Source of the DNA: Aquimarina intermedia
GTDB lineage: Bacteria; Bacteroidota; Bacteroidia; Flavobacteriales; Flavobacteriaceae
NCBI RefSeq assembly: GCF_008124785.1
Contig: NZ_VNHU01000015.1
Location: 1 to 46,582, forward strand
Length of the DNA: 46,582 nucleotides
Direction: 5' to 3'
Position numbers and translations under genes: made by a program. The notes beneath the pieces are model-generated. The model had not been told where the DNA came from. It worked only from the letters and a program-made list of their open reading frames with translations, and did not search any database. The stretch's first letter is position 1. Each line of letters starts with the position of its first letter. Shown here piece after piece: positions 7,455 to 17,019 of this stretch.

Positions 7455-8018
7455 TTAAGGCGTAAAGGTTTTTGCAACTTCTTGTTCGCCTAGAGCCAAG
7501 ACCTCTTTTCTGTAAGCAACCCCTTCACCGGTTAAGGTGATATCTTTTAAAAGAATCGTACGTCTAAATATAGAATCGTTCGCTTCAGTTCTCAAAAAAT
7601 CATAACTAATTTCAGCAGTACCGCTGGTGCTTACATACTCAAGGGTGGCGGTGTTTTCTTTCGGCGGAATGTTACTACAAAAATAGCTGGAAGCTGTGAT
7701 AGGGGAGTTAAACTCACGATATGTAAGTAAATTGGTAGTTTCATTAAGTGTAACCACATCTGTGGACGTTAGTTTTTTGGTATCCGGAATAAGCGTGAAA
7801 TTTGTACCTGTAAAATTTAGGAATAGTGCTTTGCTTTTCGTTGCATCAAGCTTATAAAAAACAAAGGTATTTGCACTGATATTTGCACAATTGCCTAATG
7901 TCCCTTCAAATTCCAATTCATCGGTGATAAGATCCCCTTCACTACAACTAGCGGCCAAAATAAGTAAGCCTGCCATAAGGCCTAAAAACAAGTGGATCGT
8001 CTTTATATTATTTTTCAT
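7455..8018 (-). CDS. Lipoprotein, paralogous to the upstream gene product
   Basis: The 187-residue protein has a lipoprotein signal with lipidation Cys at 25 (LILAASCSEGD). The mature part carries GDLITDELEFEGTL, NTFVFYKLD and SYFCSNIPP. Each has a counterpart in the next gene upstream (GDIIITSFEFDEV, NEYVFYKIG, TYFCGSVPP), so the two share a domain that arose by duplication. The end aligns too (ILLKDITLTG with GFRDITIDK). No known family is recognised. The two genes overlap by 11 bp and form an operon. A surface or periplasmic role is likely from the lipid anchor; two conserved cysteines in the mature part could form a disulfide. Confidence 0.7.
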   Translation of the reverse strand: MKNNIKTIHLFLGLMAGLLILAASCSEGDLITDELEFEGTLGNCANISANTFVFYKLDATKSKALFLNFTGTNFTLIPDTKKLTSTDVVTLNETTNLLTYREFNSPITASSYFCSNIPPKENTATLEYVSTSGTAEISYDFLRTEANDSIFRRTILLKDITLTGEGVAYRKEVLALGEQEVAKTFTP

Positions 8019-8916
8019 CTTTCTTATTTATCTTATCAATCGTGATGTCTCTAAAGCCGAGTACATAGGTGTCAGAATCTAAGGTTTGTGAATCCGAACT
8101 AAGTTCAAGGTTAGTAATGCTAACAGAGGTTCTATAAGTCGTTTCAACAGTATTAAGGTTGCTTATAGGTGTTGGATATTCGGTTACTTGATCGGCCTGT
8201 AAATAATTGGGGATATTATCGTTGTTATCATCATCTTCTCTCGGACCATCTTCACCATTCGTATCTTCATTTCTCGTTAACACCCCATCATTATCATCAT
8301 CATTATCCAAATAATCCGGTATACCATCCTCGTCGCTGTCTCTAGGATCATCATTGTCAGGAATATTATTTGGTAATTCAATAATGGTTAAGATATTATC
8401 ATCATCGTCATCAGCATCTTTATAGTTAGGGATGCCATCATTGTCGGTGTCATCGTTTTCAAGATTGCCATCATTATTGATATCCTCTTCTGCTGCCGGA
8501 ATACCGTCATCATCATCTTCGGTTATAATTTCGGTAACAATGGTTGCATTTCCGGATAGACTAAACAAATCTTCGGTAATGGTAATGTCATTGGGCGGTA
8601 CACTACCACAAAAATAAGTAGCAGGCACCTCTCCGCTAAATTTACGATACACCAAGTCTCCTGCTTCGGTAGCCAAATTAATTGAGATCGGCGCCTCTGT
8701 AGATATAGTGTCCGAAAATTGCTCATTTTTAAAGGTAAAGGCGATAGCTTCGTTAACTTCTTTTCCGATTTTATAAAATACGTACTCATTCTCCCCGGAT
8801 CCGTTACATAATTGAAGGTCCACTTCGTCAAACTCAAAAGAGGTAATGATAATATCTCCATCGTTACAGGCGAATAGGAAGCTAGCTAATAAAAATAAAA
8901 CAATACGTTTATTCAT
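8008..8916 (-). CDS. Lipoprotein with acidic thrombospondin type 3-like repeats
   Basis: The product has about 302 residues with lipidation Cys at 17 (LASFLFACNDGD). The N-terminal ~130 residues match the neighbouring lipoprotein. An acidic stretch follows with repeated DxDxDG motifs (DDDDDGIPAAEED, DTDNDGIPNYKDA, DSDEDGIPDYLDN, DNDGVLTRNED), the calcium-binding pattern of type 3 repeats seen in many Bacteroidota surface proteins. A short conserved-domain tail closes the protein. The acidic block appears to be an insertion into the same fold as the paralogue. I take MNKRIVLF as the start; the frame could begin 8 residues earlier. Confidence 0.75.
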   Translation of the reverse strand: MNKRIVLFLLASFLFACNDGDIIITSFEFDEVDLQLCNGSGENEYVFYKIGKEVNEAIAFTFKNEQFSDTISTEAPISINLATEAGDLVYRKFSGEVPATYFCGSVPPNDITITEDLFSLSGNATIVTEIITEDDDDGIPAAEEDINNDGNLENDDTDNDGIPNYKDADDDDDNILTIIELPNNIPDNDDPRDSDEDGIPDYLDNDDDNDGVLTRNEDTNGEDGPREDDDNNDNIPNYLQADQVTEYPTPISNLNTVETTYRTSVSITNLELSSDSQTLDSDTYVLGFRDITIDKINKKDEK

Positions 8917-8996
8917 AGGATTAATTCCGCTTTTAAGCAAAAATAAGGCAATTGAAAGATTATAACGTTATCCATGGAAAATAATTTTATTTACTA

Positions 8997-9004
8997 TAGT
9001 TTTG
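8997..9004 (+). promoter_or_regulatory. -7 element for the cysteine desulfurase gene
   Basis: TAGTTTTG fits TAnnTTTG exactly and is followed by C. It lies 21 bp before the ATG at 9026, giving a short leader. No clear -33 TTG is visible. Confidence 0.45.
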
Positions 9005-9025
9005 CCTGATTAAACAAACAATATA

Positions 9026-10174
9026 ATGCGAAAAGTTTATTTTGACAGCGCTGCTACGACTCAGGTTCATCCAGATGTAATCACCAAAATGACAGAGGTT
9101 TTACAGGATAGCTATGGGAACCCTTCATCCATCCATGCCTTTGGACGCTCTGCCAAAAATCTTATTGAACAGGCTCGTAAACAAATCGCTAAACAACTCG
9201 GAGTTACCGCCGGAGAAATAATTTTTACCTCCGGGGGCACCGAAGCAGATAACTTGGCATTAAATAGCTCAGTACGTGATTTGGGCGTTCGTCATATCAT
9301 CACTACCAGAATCGAACACCATGCAGTGCTACACACAGTGCAAGAACTACAAAAGCATCAGGATATCGCTGTGAGTTATGTGAAAATTTTACCGACGGGT
9401 GCTATTGACTATGCGCATCTTCAAGAACTTTTGCAAACAGCAACAGAAAAGACATTGGTTAGTTTAATGCATATCAATAATGAAGTTGGTTGTATTTTAA
9501 ATATTGATGCAGTAGCTGAACTTTGTAGAACACATAACGCGCTTTTTCATAGCGATATGGTACAGTCTATTGGTCATTTTGATGCGAATTTAGCTGATAT
9601 AACGGTTGATTTTACTGCCGTGAGTGCGCACAAATTTCATGGTCCTAAAGGCGTTGGTTTTGCGTTTGTGCGAAAAAACTCCGGGTTAAAACCTTTAATT
9701 TTTGGTGGAGAGCAGGAGCGAGGATTTCGAGGGGGTACCGAAAGTGTTCATAATATTGTAGGTATGGCTGAAGCATTACGTCTGGCATATGACAATTTGG
9801 AAGAAGATACGGCGTACGTAACGGGAATTAAGGATTATTTCACTGCCCAATTGAAGCAACATATTCCTGAAGTAAAATTTAATGCCGATTGTTGTCAAAA
9901 TGAACATAATACCTATACCTTGCTAAACGTTTGTTTGCCGATATCTTCAGAAAAGGCAGGGATTTTACTATTTCATTTAGATATTAACGGGATTGCATGT
10001 TCCCGAGGGAGTGCTTGTCAAAGTGGAAGCAGCAAAGGATCTCATGTGTTATCAGAGATTTTATCTGCCGAAGACATAGAAAAACCATCGGTACGCTTTT
10101 CATTTTCTAAATTCAACACCAAAGAAGACGTGGATTACGCCGTTGAGGTGCTTAAGAAATTTATCGAGAGTTAG
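9026..10174 (+). CDS. Cysteine desulfurase (NifS/IscS-type)
   Basis: This 382-residue PLP enzyme of aminotransferase class V removes sulfur from cysteine for iron-sulfur clusters or tRNA thiolation. It starts YFDSAATT, then has TSGGTEADNLAL (69-80), the PLP Lys203 in VSAHKFHGPKG, a GGEQERGFRGGTES segment (228-240) and the catalytic Cys331 in SRGSACQSGS. That cysteine sits in the long-loop context of group I (IscS/NifS) rather than SufS enzymes. No iscU or other assembly gene is adjacent, so its partner cannot be told. It is transcribed alone and converges on the TonB receptor gene with a 10-bp gap. Confidence 0.92.
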   Translation: MRKVYFDSAATTQVHPDVITKMTEVLQDSYGNPSSIHAFGRSAKNLIEQARKQIAKQLGVTAGEIIFTSGGTEADNLALNSSVRDLGVRHIITTRIEHHAVLHTVQELQKHQDIAVSYVKILPTGAIDYAHLQELLQTATEKTLVSLMHINNEVGCILNIDAVAELCRTHNALFHSDMVQSIGHFDANLADITVDFTAVSAHKFHGPKGVGFAFVRKNSGLKPLIFGGEQERGFRGGTESVHNIVGMAEALRLAYDNLEEDTAYVTGIKDYFTAQLKQHIPEVKFNADCCQNEHNTYTLLNVCLPISSEKAGILLFHLDINGIACSRGSACQSGSSKGSHVLSEILSAEDIEKPSVRFSFSKFNTKEDVDYAVEVLKKFIES

Positions 10175-10184
10175 TTAGATTTTG

Positions 10185-12650
10185 CTAAAACTTCAGTGCT
10201 AACTTTACATTAAAAGTACGTGCAGTTAAATAATTTGGAATCGCATATTGACGTTGTGATGACGCATCCCGAACAAAGGTGTTGGTAATTGAATTTTGAT
10301 TGTTAAACACATTATAAATTTCGAATCCAACGCTCAAATCATTGAAAATCTTCAGCCAGTTTGGAGTTGCTTCAGGTTGATTGGCATCTACCACTACATA
10401 AGAAATTCCTAAATCCGCGCGCCTGTAATCCGGGAGCCTGTTTTGATATTCATAAGGATCAGCATTTGATGGCGATCCACTGGGCACGCCTGTCTGATAC
10501 ACCATATTAAGATACATCTTCAGATTAGGAATGGTGGGGACATAATCCTGAAACAGGACCCCAACTTTAATGCGTTGATCAGTTGGTCGGGCAATATACC
10601 CGCGATCATTCTGATTTTCTTCTGTTTTGAGATAACTCAAACTGACCCAGCTTTCTGTACCGGGAACAAATTCACCATTGAGGCGTAAATCTATTCCTTG
10701 CGCGTATGCTCTTGCATTATTGTTCGCAGCATATCGAATCCGAACGTTCTCTACCGTATAAGCGTTAATTTTGGACAATTCTTTATAATAGAGTTCTGTA
10801 GAAAGCTTAAACGGGCGATTCCATAGTAAGAAACTGTAGTCGTTGCCGAGAACAATATGTACCGATTTTTGAGCTTTGACCTCAGAGTTTACCGTGCCTG
10901 AGAGATCTCTCAATTCTCGATACATAGGAGGTTGGTAATAGAGCCCTCCCGAAATTCTAAAAAGCATATCTGCTTTCCAATCCGGTTGTAACGCTACTTG
11001 AGCTCTCGGACTAATAATGATTTCGCTATTGGTTGCAATTTGATCTCCCGAAACAGTATAGTGTTGAAAACGAGCGCCTATATTGGACCAAAATTTATGT
11101 TCACTAATAGTTGCACGCATGCTATATTGAAGGTATCCCGAGATTCTTTGGATGTCAATATCATTCTGTGCACGAACGGAGTTAAAAGGAAGCAGCGGAC
11201 TTGTGTACGGAGTGTAGGGTTGATCATTCTTGAAATCATTAATCGGCGGACGAATAGAAAATCCGGCAGAATCAACAATTTCATACTCCTGAATGCGATC
11301 TTTTATGTTCTCAAAAGTATACTTAACACCCCACTCAAATTGATGGTTGTTCTTGTGATAGTTTCCTTTGTGCTCAATGTTATAGAATAAAGCATCCAGA
11401 TCATTTCGTGCATGCGTGAGTTGCGAACCGATACCTTCGCTAAATTCAATTTCACCTAAGTTTTCGCTTCCAATATCGTTATTTACGGTGCCTAGCTCGT
11501 ATTGTGCTAAAATGTCGTAGTATTCTTGTTCTTTGGTGTGGTATACTGAGGTTATAAGCTTTAGGTCTACAGCGTCGTTCAAACGATAGGTTGTTTTAAC
11601 AGCTCCCATAGAGGTGGTGTATCGATCTTCTTCCTGTCCTTGATAATATACCAAAAGCGCCTGAGTATTATTGACTGTACCAAAATTGGTCTGCCGGGTT
11701 AGAGGTTCGTAGGAATAATTATTAAGGCTTAAATTTCCTAAAAAGCTCATTTCTATTTTAGAAGTAGAGGTATAGGTGAGAAATGTTTGCACATCTGCAA
11801 AGCGGGGATTAAAATTGGTTTCAGTTTGTTTGGCTTCCACCAACATGCTGTTGTCCCGATATCTAAACCCCAAAATACCACTGAGTTTTTTGTTCTTTGT
11901 CACTCCTTGTGTAGCAACGCTCGCACCCAATAAGCTTAGTTTGACCGAGGTTTCTATGTTGGTAGGACGTTTATAGGTGATGTCCAGAACGGAGGATAGT
12001 TTATCTCCGAATTTTGCTTGAAATCCTCCGGCTGAAAAATCGACAGTACGCACCAAGTCGCTATTCACAAAACTGAGACCTTCTTGTTGTCCCGATCGCA
12101 CTAAAAAGGGACGGTAGACCTCAATATCATTTACGTAGACTAGGTTTTCATCATAATTACCGCCACGTACCGAATATTGCGTACTCAATTCATTTGTACT
12201 ACTTACACCCGGTAATAACTTTAGCAAGCCTTCAACGCCCGCATTGGCAGAGGGTGTGGATCTGATAGTTTCCGGATCCAACGTAGCTAAACCTTCAATG
12301 TCCTTTCGCTCACTGCCAGAAAGGATAACTTCCGTAATTTGTTCGATGTCCTGTTTTAAAATAGGATTAAGCTCGTATACCTGATTGGGAGCTAACTTAA
12401 TTTTGAAACGGATGTTTTTAAAACCGATATGTGCGATAGTAATCTCAAATTCGGCATTGGAAGGGATACTTAATTGATACACCCCGTTACTATCGCTTTG
12501 TGTGCCGATCTCATTCTGAGAAATAGTTGCTCCGACTACAGGTTTCTTGTCTGTGTCTAGAATTACACCTTTTAAAGTAGCAGTTTGACTGAGTAGGGTA
12601 GAAGATGCAGACAATAAAAGAAGGAGCGAGAGGATGAGTAGGTTTTTCAA
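10185..12650 (-). CDS. TonB-dependent receptor with carboxypeptidase-like N-terminal domain
   Basis: An outer-membrane protein of 821 residues. A signal peptide (about 1-21) is followed by a CarboxypepD_reg-like domain (TLKGVILDTDKKPVVGATIS and on to about 105). A plug domain spans roughly 115-230 (GVEGLLKLLPGVSS, QYSVRGGNYDENLVYVND), then a long beta-barrel to the C-terminal TARTFNVKLALKF. This architecture is standard in Bacteroidota. No SusD partner follows, so it is less likely a polysaccharide system; metal chelates, peptides or other ligands are possible. It overlaps the upstream M23 peptidase gene by 4 bp, so both are made together. The substrate is not predictable. Confidence 0.9.
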   Translation of the reverse strand: MKNLLILSLLLLLSASSTLLSQTATLKGVILDTDKKPVVGATISQNEIGTQSDSNGVYQLSIPSNAEFEITIAHIGFKNIRFKIKLAPNQVYELNPILKQDIEQITEVILSGSERKDIEGLATLDPETIRSTPSANAGVEGLLKLLPGVSSTNELSTQYSVRGGNYDENLVYVNDIEVYRPFLVRSGQQEGLSFVNSDLVRTVDFSAGGFQAKFGDKLSSVLDITYKRPTNIETSVKLSLLGASVATQGVTKNKKLSGILGFRYRDNSMLVEAKQTETNFNPRFADVQTFLTYTSTSKIEMSFLGNLSLNNYSYEPLTRQTNFGTVNNTQALLVYYQGQEEDRYTTSMGAVKTTYRLNDAVDLKLITSVYHTKEQEYYDILAQYELGTVNNDIGSENLGEIEFSEGIGSQLTHARNDLDALFYNIEHKGNYHKNNHQFEWGVKYTFENIKDRIQEYEIVDSAGFSIRPPINDFKNDQPYTPYTSPLLPFNSVRAQNDIDIQRISGYLQYSMRATISEHKFWSNIGARFQHYTVSGDQIATNSEIIISPRAQVALQPDWKADMLFRISGGLYYQPPMYRELRDLSGTVNSEVKAQKSVHIVLGNDYSFLLWNRPFKLSTELYYKELSKINAYTVENVRIRYAANNNARAYAQGIDLRLNGEFVPGTESWVSLSYLKTEENQNDRGYIARPTDQRIKVGVLFQDYVPTIPNLKMYLNMVYQTGVPSGSPSNADPYEYQNRLPDYRRADLGISYVVVDANQPEATPNWLKIFNDLSVGFEIYNVFNNQNSITNTFVRDASSQRQYAIPNYLTARTFNVKLALKF

Positions 12651-14344
12651 GGTTGTAAAAGCTGTTTTCTGAAAAATGTGGTAGTATAAATGGACGTATT
12701 GCCTACATTGTCTTTCACAGTAAGTTTTAAATTATTTTCTGTAGCTGTCTCTACAGCATCATTAAAATCATATACAAGCATCCCGGTTTTATAATCATAT
12801 TCCATCAAAATGAATTTACCGTTTATTGTTGCGCGATAACTATCTATTCCACTATCGTTGTCATTGATCTTAAATTTTAAAAAATTTTCATTAGAGATCC
12901 ATTTGTTATCCGCAACATTAAGTGGCATAATTGTAGGTTGTTCCGTATCCTTTGCCAAGGTATAGGTGCCAAATGTACGCGTTTTGGTAAGGAATCGATC
13001 TCCACTTTTTTTAGTCGAACAGTAGTACGTTTTGTTTTGTTCATTCACTCGGGCAATGTAAAGCTTCTTTTTGTCCTGATTCGTATACTTTGAAACGTCA
13101 AATGCTATACTCATATTTCTGTGAAGCGGCGTACTTTTTGTGTGAATTCGAATCGTATCTTTGTCTTGTGTAATATCCAAGTATACGTCTTCATATAAAC
13201 TGTGTTTGGGAATGTGTACATCGACTTGATTGCCAGCATAGACGAAATCTTCCTCCCAGGAGGCGAAAAAATCTGTTTTTGAATCTACGGCTGATGGTAA
13301 ATTGACTTTTTTTCCGAGTATAGGAATGTGAATGACTGTAGTATTTCCTGAATAATCTTTAACTGATATTTTGACCAGATAGGACAAGCTGTCCTGTACT
13401 GAGATATAGCCATCATCTTTAACGTTTTTGTAAACCGACAAGGGATTGTTTTTTTCGATAAAAAGTTTTTCAATTTTTATGCGATTATCTTTATAATGCG
13501 CATAATCAATCAATCGGTTGATATAGCGCGTTTCAGAAAAGCTAAAACGATTCATTTCGATCCCAAAGTTCGGCGAACCATTGACCGTCGAAGTTATAGC
13601 ATATACGCCATTCTTATTCGGAGCTAAATCCTGCTGATCATAAGTAGCAACTCCAATTCCCAGTTTTCCAAAAGCCTTTATTTCATCAGCTCGATAACTA
13701 CCGTCAGCTTGTAACCGCAGTGCGACTTTATATTTTTCTCTACTCATTTCGACATGCGAGGCGTCATTTTGAGGGTAGATATAAAGGTCTTGAATGATAG
13801 GTTTATTAGTGTCCAAAATTTCAATTCCGAATGCCATCGGATTCATTGGACGAGCGTTCTTATCTCGAATTTCAAAATGCAGATGTGGTCCGCCACTTCC
13901 CCCTGTATTTCCACTGTAGGCAATTGTATCTCCTTGTGATACCTGTAACAGCCCGGATTTTGGATACAGCTGAATGTCGTAGGATTCCTTGGCATACTGT
14001 CGTTTTTTTACATACGCTTCGATCGTTGGATTGAATTTTTTGAGATGCGCATATACAGAAGACTTACCATCGGGATGTTTGATATATAAAGCTTTTCCAT
14101 ATCCAAAACGAGATACTTTGATTCTAACAATTGTGCCGCTTGCACTTGCAATAACAGGAATACCTTCGACCCCGTTAGTTTTCAGATCCAAACCAGAATG
14201 AAAATGATTGGACCGTAATTCACCGAATGTTCCCGAGGTCATCAAAGTGATCGGTAATGGAGGTATAAAATTGGACGTTGTATCCGTATTTTGTGCGAAT
14301 ACAGCAATCGATATAAATAGAAAAAGTAAGGGGATTACACGCAT
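12647..14344 (-). CDS. M23 family metallopeptidase, envelope
   Basis: The 565-residue protein starts with a signal peptide (about 1-17, IAVFAQ). A LytM/M23 domain occupies about 35-165, with zinc ligands visible in HFHSGLD (His49, Asp53) and HLHFE (His156), plus His100 in YAHLKK. The C-terminal 400 residues are beta-rich and resemble Ig-like modules (KINDNDSGIDSYRATINGKF). M23 enzymes cut peptide bridges in peptidoglycan. The domain is complete, so activity is plausible. It precedes and overlaps the TonB receptor gene by 4 bp, so the pair may act together at the envelope, though the link is not explained. Confidence 0.88.
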   Translation of the reverse strand: MRVIPLLFLFISIAVFAQNTDTTSNFIPPLPITLMTSGTFGELRSNHFHSGLDLKTNGVEGIPVIASASGTIVRIKVSRFGYGKALYIKHPDGKSSVYAHLKKFNPTIEAYVKKRQYAKESYDIQLYPKSGLLQVSQGDTIAYSGNTGGSGGPHLHFEIRDKNARPMNPMAFGIEILDTNKPIIQDLYIYPQNDASHVEMSREKYKVALRLQADGSYRADEIKAFGKLGIGVATYDQQDLAPNKNGVYAITSTVNGSPNFGIEMNRFSFSETRYINRLIDYAHYKDNRIKIEKLFIEKNNPLSVYKNVKDDGYISVQDSLSYLVKISVKDYSGNTTVIHIPILGKKVNLPSAVDSKTDFFASWEEDFVYAGNQVDVHIPKHSLYEDVYLDITQDKDTIRIHTKSTPLHRNMSIAFDVSKYTNQDKKKLYIARVNEQNKTYYCSTKKSGDRFLTKTRTFGTYTLAKDTEQPTIMPLNVADNKWISNENFLKFKINDNDSGIDSYRATINGKFILMEYDYKTGMLVYDFNDAVETATENNLKLTVKDNVGNTSIYTTTFFRKQLLQP

Positions 14345-14467
14345 AGTTGGTAAATGTAAAAATTTTGATTTGAATATAGAAAATATGTTTTCTAATTTTC
14401 ATAAACCATTAATTATAAGTAGATTGAATTTGGTTGTGCTCCCACATCAAAATTAGTTTAAAAACTA

Positions 14468-14498
14468 TTGGGATTTTTCAATTGGTATGTTAACTTTG
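14468..14498 (+). promoter_or_regulatory. Promoter for the coiled-coil gene and zapA
   Basis: A TTG at 14468-14470 and TAACTTTG at 14491-14498, separated by 20 bp, fit the -33/-7 pattern of the main Bacteroidota sigma factor. The start would be near 14505, about 20 bp before the ATG at 14526. It is the best promoter match seen in the window. Confidence 0.6.
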
Positions 14499-14525
14499 TG
14501 TAACGAAGTATTGCGTAGCTAAATA

Positions 14526-14816
14526 ATGAGTGATTTAATTGGGACTATTGATTCTCTGGAAGATAAGATAAGCAGGTTGCTGGATCGTTATGATCATTTA
14601 CAGCAACAGAATATCGATCTGGAACGTAAGATAGGGGAGTTTCGGCGAAATGCTGAAGTCCAATCAGATCAATTAAGGCAGTGGGAAGAAAAGTTCAGTG
14701 CCCTTAAAAATGCTAATGCAATGTTAGGCAGTGACGAATATAAAAGAGAAACTAAGCTCAAAATAAATGCTTTGATACGAGAGATTGATACGTGTATAGC
14801 GCAACTCTCAGAATAA
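14526..14816 (+). CDS. Small coiled-coil protein paired with ZapA
   Basis: The 96-residue protein is almost wholly helical and heptad-like (DSLEDKISRLLDRYDHLQQQ, then NIDLERKIGEFRR and KINALIREIDTCIAQL). It ends 10 bp before zapA and shares its promoter. Size, coiled coil and position suggest a ZapB-like partner in divisome assembly, but this is inferred from context and not from clear homology. No membrane segment or signal is present. Confidence 0.75.
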   Translation: MSDLIGTIDSLEDKISRLLDRYDHLQQQNIDLERKIGEFRRNAEVQSDQLRQWEEKFSALKNANAMLGSDEYKRETKLKINALIREIDTCIAQLSE

Positions 14817-14826
14817 TAAAGGGGAA

Positions 14827-15117
14827 ATGGCCGATAAGCTGAAGATTAAAATTACTGTTGCCGATCGTGTCTATCCTCTAACGGTACATCCTGAACAGGA
14901 AGAAGGATTGAGAAAAGCCGCAAAAAAGATCGAAGAAATGATCAAGCAATTTGAGCAGAGTTATGCAGTGAGAGATAAACAAGACGTTTTGGCTATGTGT
15001 GCTTTGCAATTAGCAGCACAAGTGGAACAAAAAGGAATAGATAAAGATAATGATAAAAATAATGTAGCAACTCGCCTTACGGTATTAAGCGATTTGTTAG
15101 ATAAGCATTTATCATAA
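14827..15117 (+). CDS. zapA: Cell division protein ZapA
   Basis: The 96-residue protein has the ZapA layout: an N-terminal beta strand domain (KLKIKITVADRVYPLTVHPE), the EEGLRKAAKKIEEMI helix, a DKQDVLAMCALQLA segment, and a C-terminal helix for coiled-coil dimerisation. ZapA binds FtsZ filaments and bundles them at the division site. A GGGG-containing stretch (AAAGGGGAA) precedes the ATG. It is followed by the 6S RNA gene and rny, a familiar order; in gammaproteobacteria too, zapA sits beside the 6S RNA gene. Length is normal. Confidence 0.88.
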   Translation: MADKLKIKITVADRVYPLTVHPEQEEGLRKAAKKIEEMIKQFEQSYAVRDKQDVLAMCALQLAAQVEQKGIDKDNDKNNVATRLTVLSDLLDKHLS

Positions 15118-15140
15118 CGTTCATATCATAGGACATAAGG

Positions 15141-15310
15141 TTACTGCCTGCACTAGTCGTATTTTTTGATAAACTCAACAAGAATTAATTCAAAAGGGTG
15201 AGTTTAAGTTGTAAAAGCGCGCCGCCTTGAGCGGATTCTTGACCAGCTTGTTAGCCCTAAACCTGTTTTTACAGAGTTTATACAAAACCCATGCTAGTGC
15301 AGGCTTTTTT
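15141..15310 (+). ncRNA. 6S RNA (6S-Flavo type)
   Basis: The gap between zapA and rny holds a long closed structure. GCCTGCACTAG (15147-15157) pairs perfectly with CTAGTGCAGGC (15294-15304), which is followed at once by six T, so the closing stem doubles as terminator. Inside, TAAACTCA (15171-15178) pairs with TGAGTTTA (15200-15207). Size (about 165 nt), the rod-like form and the zapA/rny position fit the flavobacterial 6S RNA family. 6S RNA binds RNA polymerase and mimics an open promoter. The 5' end is approximate. Confidence 0.8.
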
Positions 15311-15334
15311 ATACACAAATATTAAATTTAAATT

Positions 15335-16900
15335 ATGGATAATATAATATTCTTAATAGTTGCGACCATAGCAGGAATAGCAGTGGGCTTTGTTATAGCT
15401 AAGGTGCTGGAACGCAATAAAGCTTCTGAAATACTTTCTAATGCTAAAAAAACGTCTGATCGCTTAATTAAAGAGGCAAAAAGTGAAGGTGAGTCTATTA
15501 AGAAGGATAAAATACTACAAGCAAAAGAAAAGTTCATTGAGCTCAAATCAGAGCATGAAAAAGTTATTTTTTCCAGAGATAAAAAAATGGCTGATGCAGA
15601 AAAAAGAACCCGTGATAAAGAATCACAGGTTTCTAATGAACTGGCAAAAAATAAAAAGCTAAGTGCAGAGCTGGAAGCGAAGCTTAAAGAAACTGATAAG
15701 CATACCGAATACTTGGAAAAGAAAAGTAGCGAATTAAAGAAGCTTCACAAAAGCCAGGTACAACAGCTGGAAGTTATCTCCGGTTTATCTGCTGATGAAG
15801 CAAAAGAGCAGTTGGTAGAATCTTTAAAAGAGCAAGCCAAAGCTGACTCTATGGCACTTATTCAGGATCGTATCGAAGAGGCTAAATTAACTGCAAAGCA
15901 AGAGGCTAAGAAAATTATAATTAATACCATTCAACGTATTGGTACCGAAGAGGCTGTAGAGAACTGTGTATCTGTTTTCAATATCGAAAGTGATGATGTT
16001 AAAGGTAGAATTATAGGAAGAGAAGGTCGTAATATTAGAGCGATTGAAGCCGCTACGGGTGTCGAAATTATTGTTGATGATACTCCAGAGGCTATTATTC
16101 TTTCTTGTTTTGATTCAGTAAGACGTGAGGTTGCTCGATTGTCATTACATAAGTTAGTTACCGACGGTCGAATACATCCTGCCAGAATTGAAGAGGTGGT
16201 TAAAAAGACCAGAAAACAGATTGATGAAGAAATTATAGAAGTGGGTAAGCGTACTGTTATTGATTTAGGAATTCATGGACTGCATCCAGAATTGATTAAG
16301 ACGGTTGGTAGAATGAAATATCGTTCGTCTTATGGACAAAACTTATTGCAGCATTCACGTGAAGTCGCTAAATTGTGTGGAGTGATGGCTGCGGAATTAG
16401 GATTGAATCCTAAATTAGCTAAGAGAGCAGGGTTATTACACGATATTGGTAAAGTGCCTGATACTGAAACCGAAGTGCCACATGCAATTTTAGGAATGCA
16501 GTGGGCAGAAAAATATGGTGAGAAACCAGAGGTTTGTAATGCTATTGGAGCTCACCATGACGAAGTGGAAATGACCTCCTTAATTTCGCCAATTATACAA
16601 GTGTGTGATGCTATTAGCGGAGCTAGACCTGGTGCCAGAAGACAAGTGCTGGATTCGTATATTCAACGTCTTAAGGATCTTGAGGAGATTGCTTTTGGTT
16701 TTAGTGGAGTGAAGAAAGCTTATGCTATACAAGCCGGTAGAGAATTAAGAGTTATCGTAGAGAGTGAAAAGGTAAATGATGAACGAGCTGAAAGCTTATC
16801 CTTTGAAATTTCTCAAAAAATTCAGACAGATATGACCTATCCCGGTCAGGTTAAGATAACTGTAATACGCGAAACCAGAGCGGTAAATATTGCGAAGTAA
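15335..16900 (+). CDS. rny: Ribonuclease Y
   Basis: The 521-residue endoribonuclease starts mRNA decay at the membrane. An N-terminal membrane segment (about 3-22) is followed by a long coiled coil (about 25-195). A KH domain has the [15 protein letters not shown] loop (224-238). An HD domain has His340 in LLQHSREVA and the His369-Asp370 pair in GLLHDIGKV. The end [14 protein letters not shown] is typical of the family. Length is standard. It follows the 6S RNA gene and ends at a very strong hairpin, so it appears to be its own unit. Confidence 0.95.
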   Translation: MDNIIFLIVATIAGIAVGFVIAKVLERNKASEILSNAKKTSDRLIKEAKSEGESIKKDKILQAKEKFIELKSEHEKVIFSRDKKMADAEKRTRDKESQVSNELAKNKKLSAELEAKLKETDKHTEYLEKKSSELKKLHKSQVQQLEVISGLSADEAKEQLVESLKEQAKADSMALIQDRIEEAKLTAKQEAKKIIINTIQRIGTEEAVENCVSVFNIESDDVKGRIIGREGRNIRAIEAATGVEIIVDDTPEAIILSCFDSVRREVARLSLHKLVTDGRIHPARIEEVVKKTRKQIDEEIIEVGKRTVIDLGIHGLHPELIKTVGRMKYRSSYGQNLLQHSREVAKLCGVMAAELGLNPKLAKRAGLLHDIGKVPDTETEVPHAILGMQWAEKYGEKPEVCNAIGAHHDEVEMTSLISPIIQVCDAISGARPGARRQVLDSYIQRLKDLEEIAFGFSGVKKAYAIQAGRELRVIVESEKVNDERAESLSFEISQKIQTDMTYPGQVKITVIRETRAVNIAK

Positions 16901-16920
16901 GCAATCTTAATGTATAGAAA

Positions 16921-16965
16921 TGTAAAGGAGTATAAACCAGAGGGTTTATACTCCTTTACATTTTG
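16921..16965 (+). terminator. Strong terminator after rny
   Basis: Perfect 18-bp stem (arms 16921-16938 and 16943-16960, core GGAGTATAAACC) with loop AGAG, followed by TTTTG. The T-run is short but the stem is exceptional. Confidence 0.75.
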
Positions 16966-17019
16966 ACACTCACTCAATTTGGTGTAAGATTTTGGTTAGT
17001 TGGTTAACGAAATATCTTA

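Noticed and set aside
10185..12650. Polysaccharide utilisation locus
   Set aside because: The TonB receptor has no SusD-like partner and no glycoside hydrolase nearby; its neighbour is an M23 peptidase.
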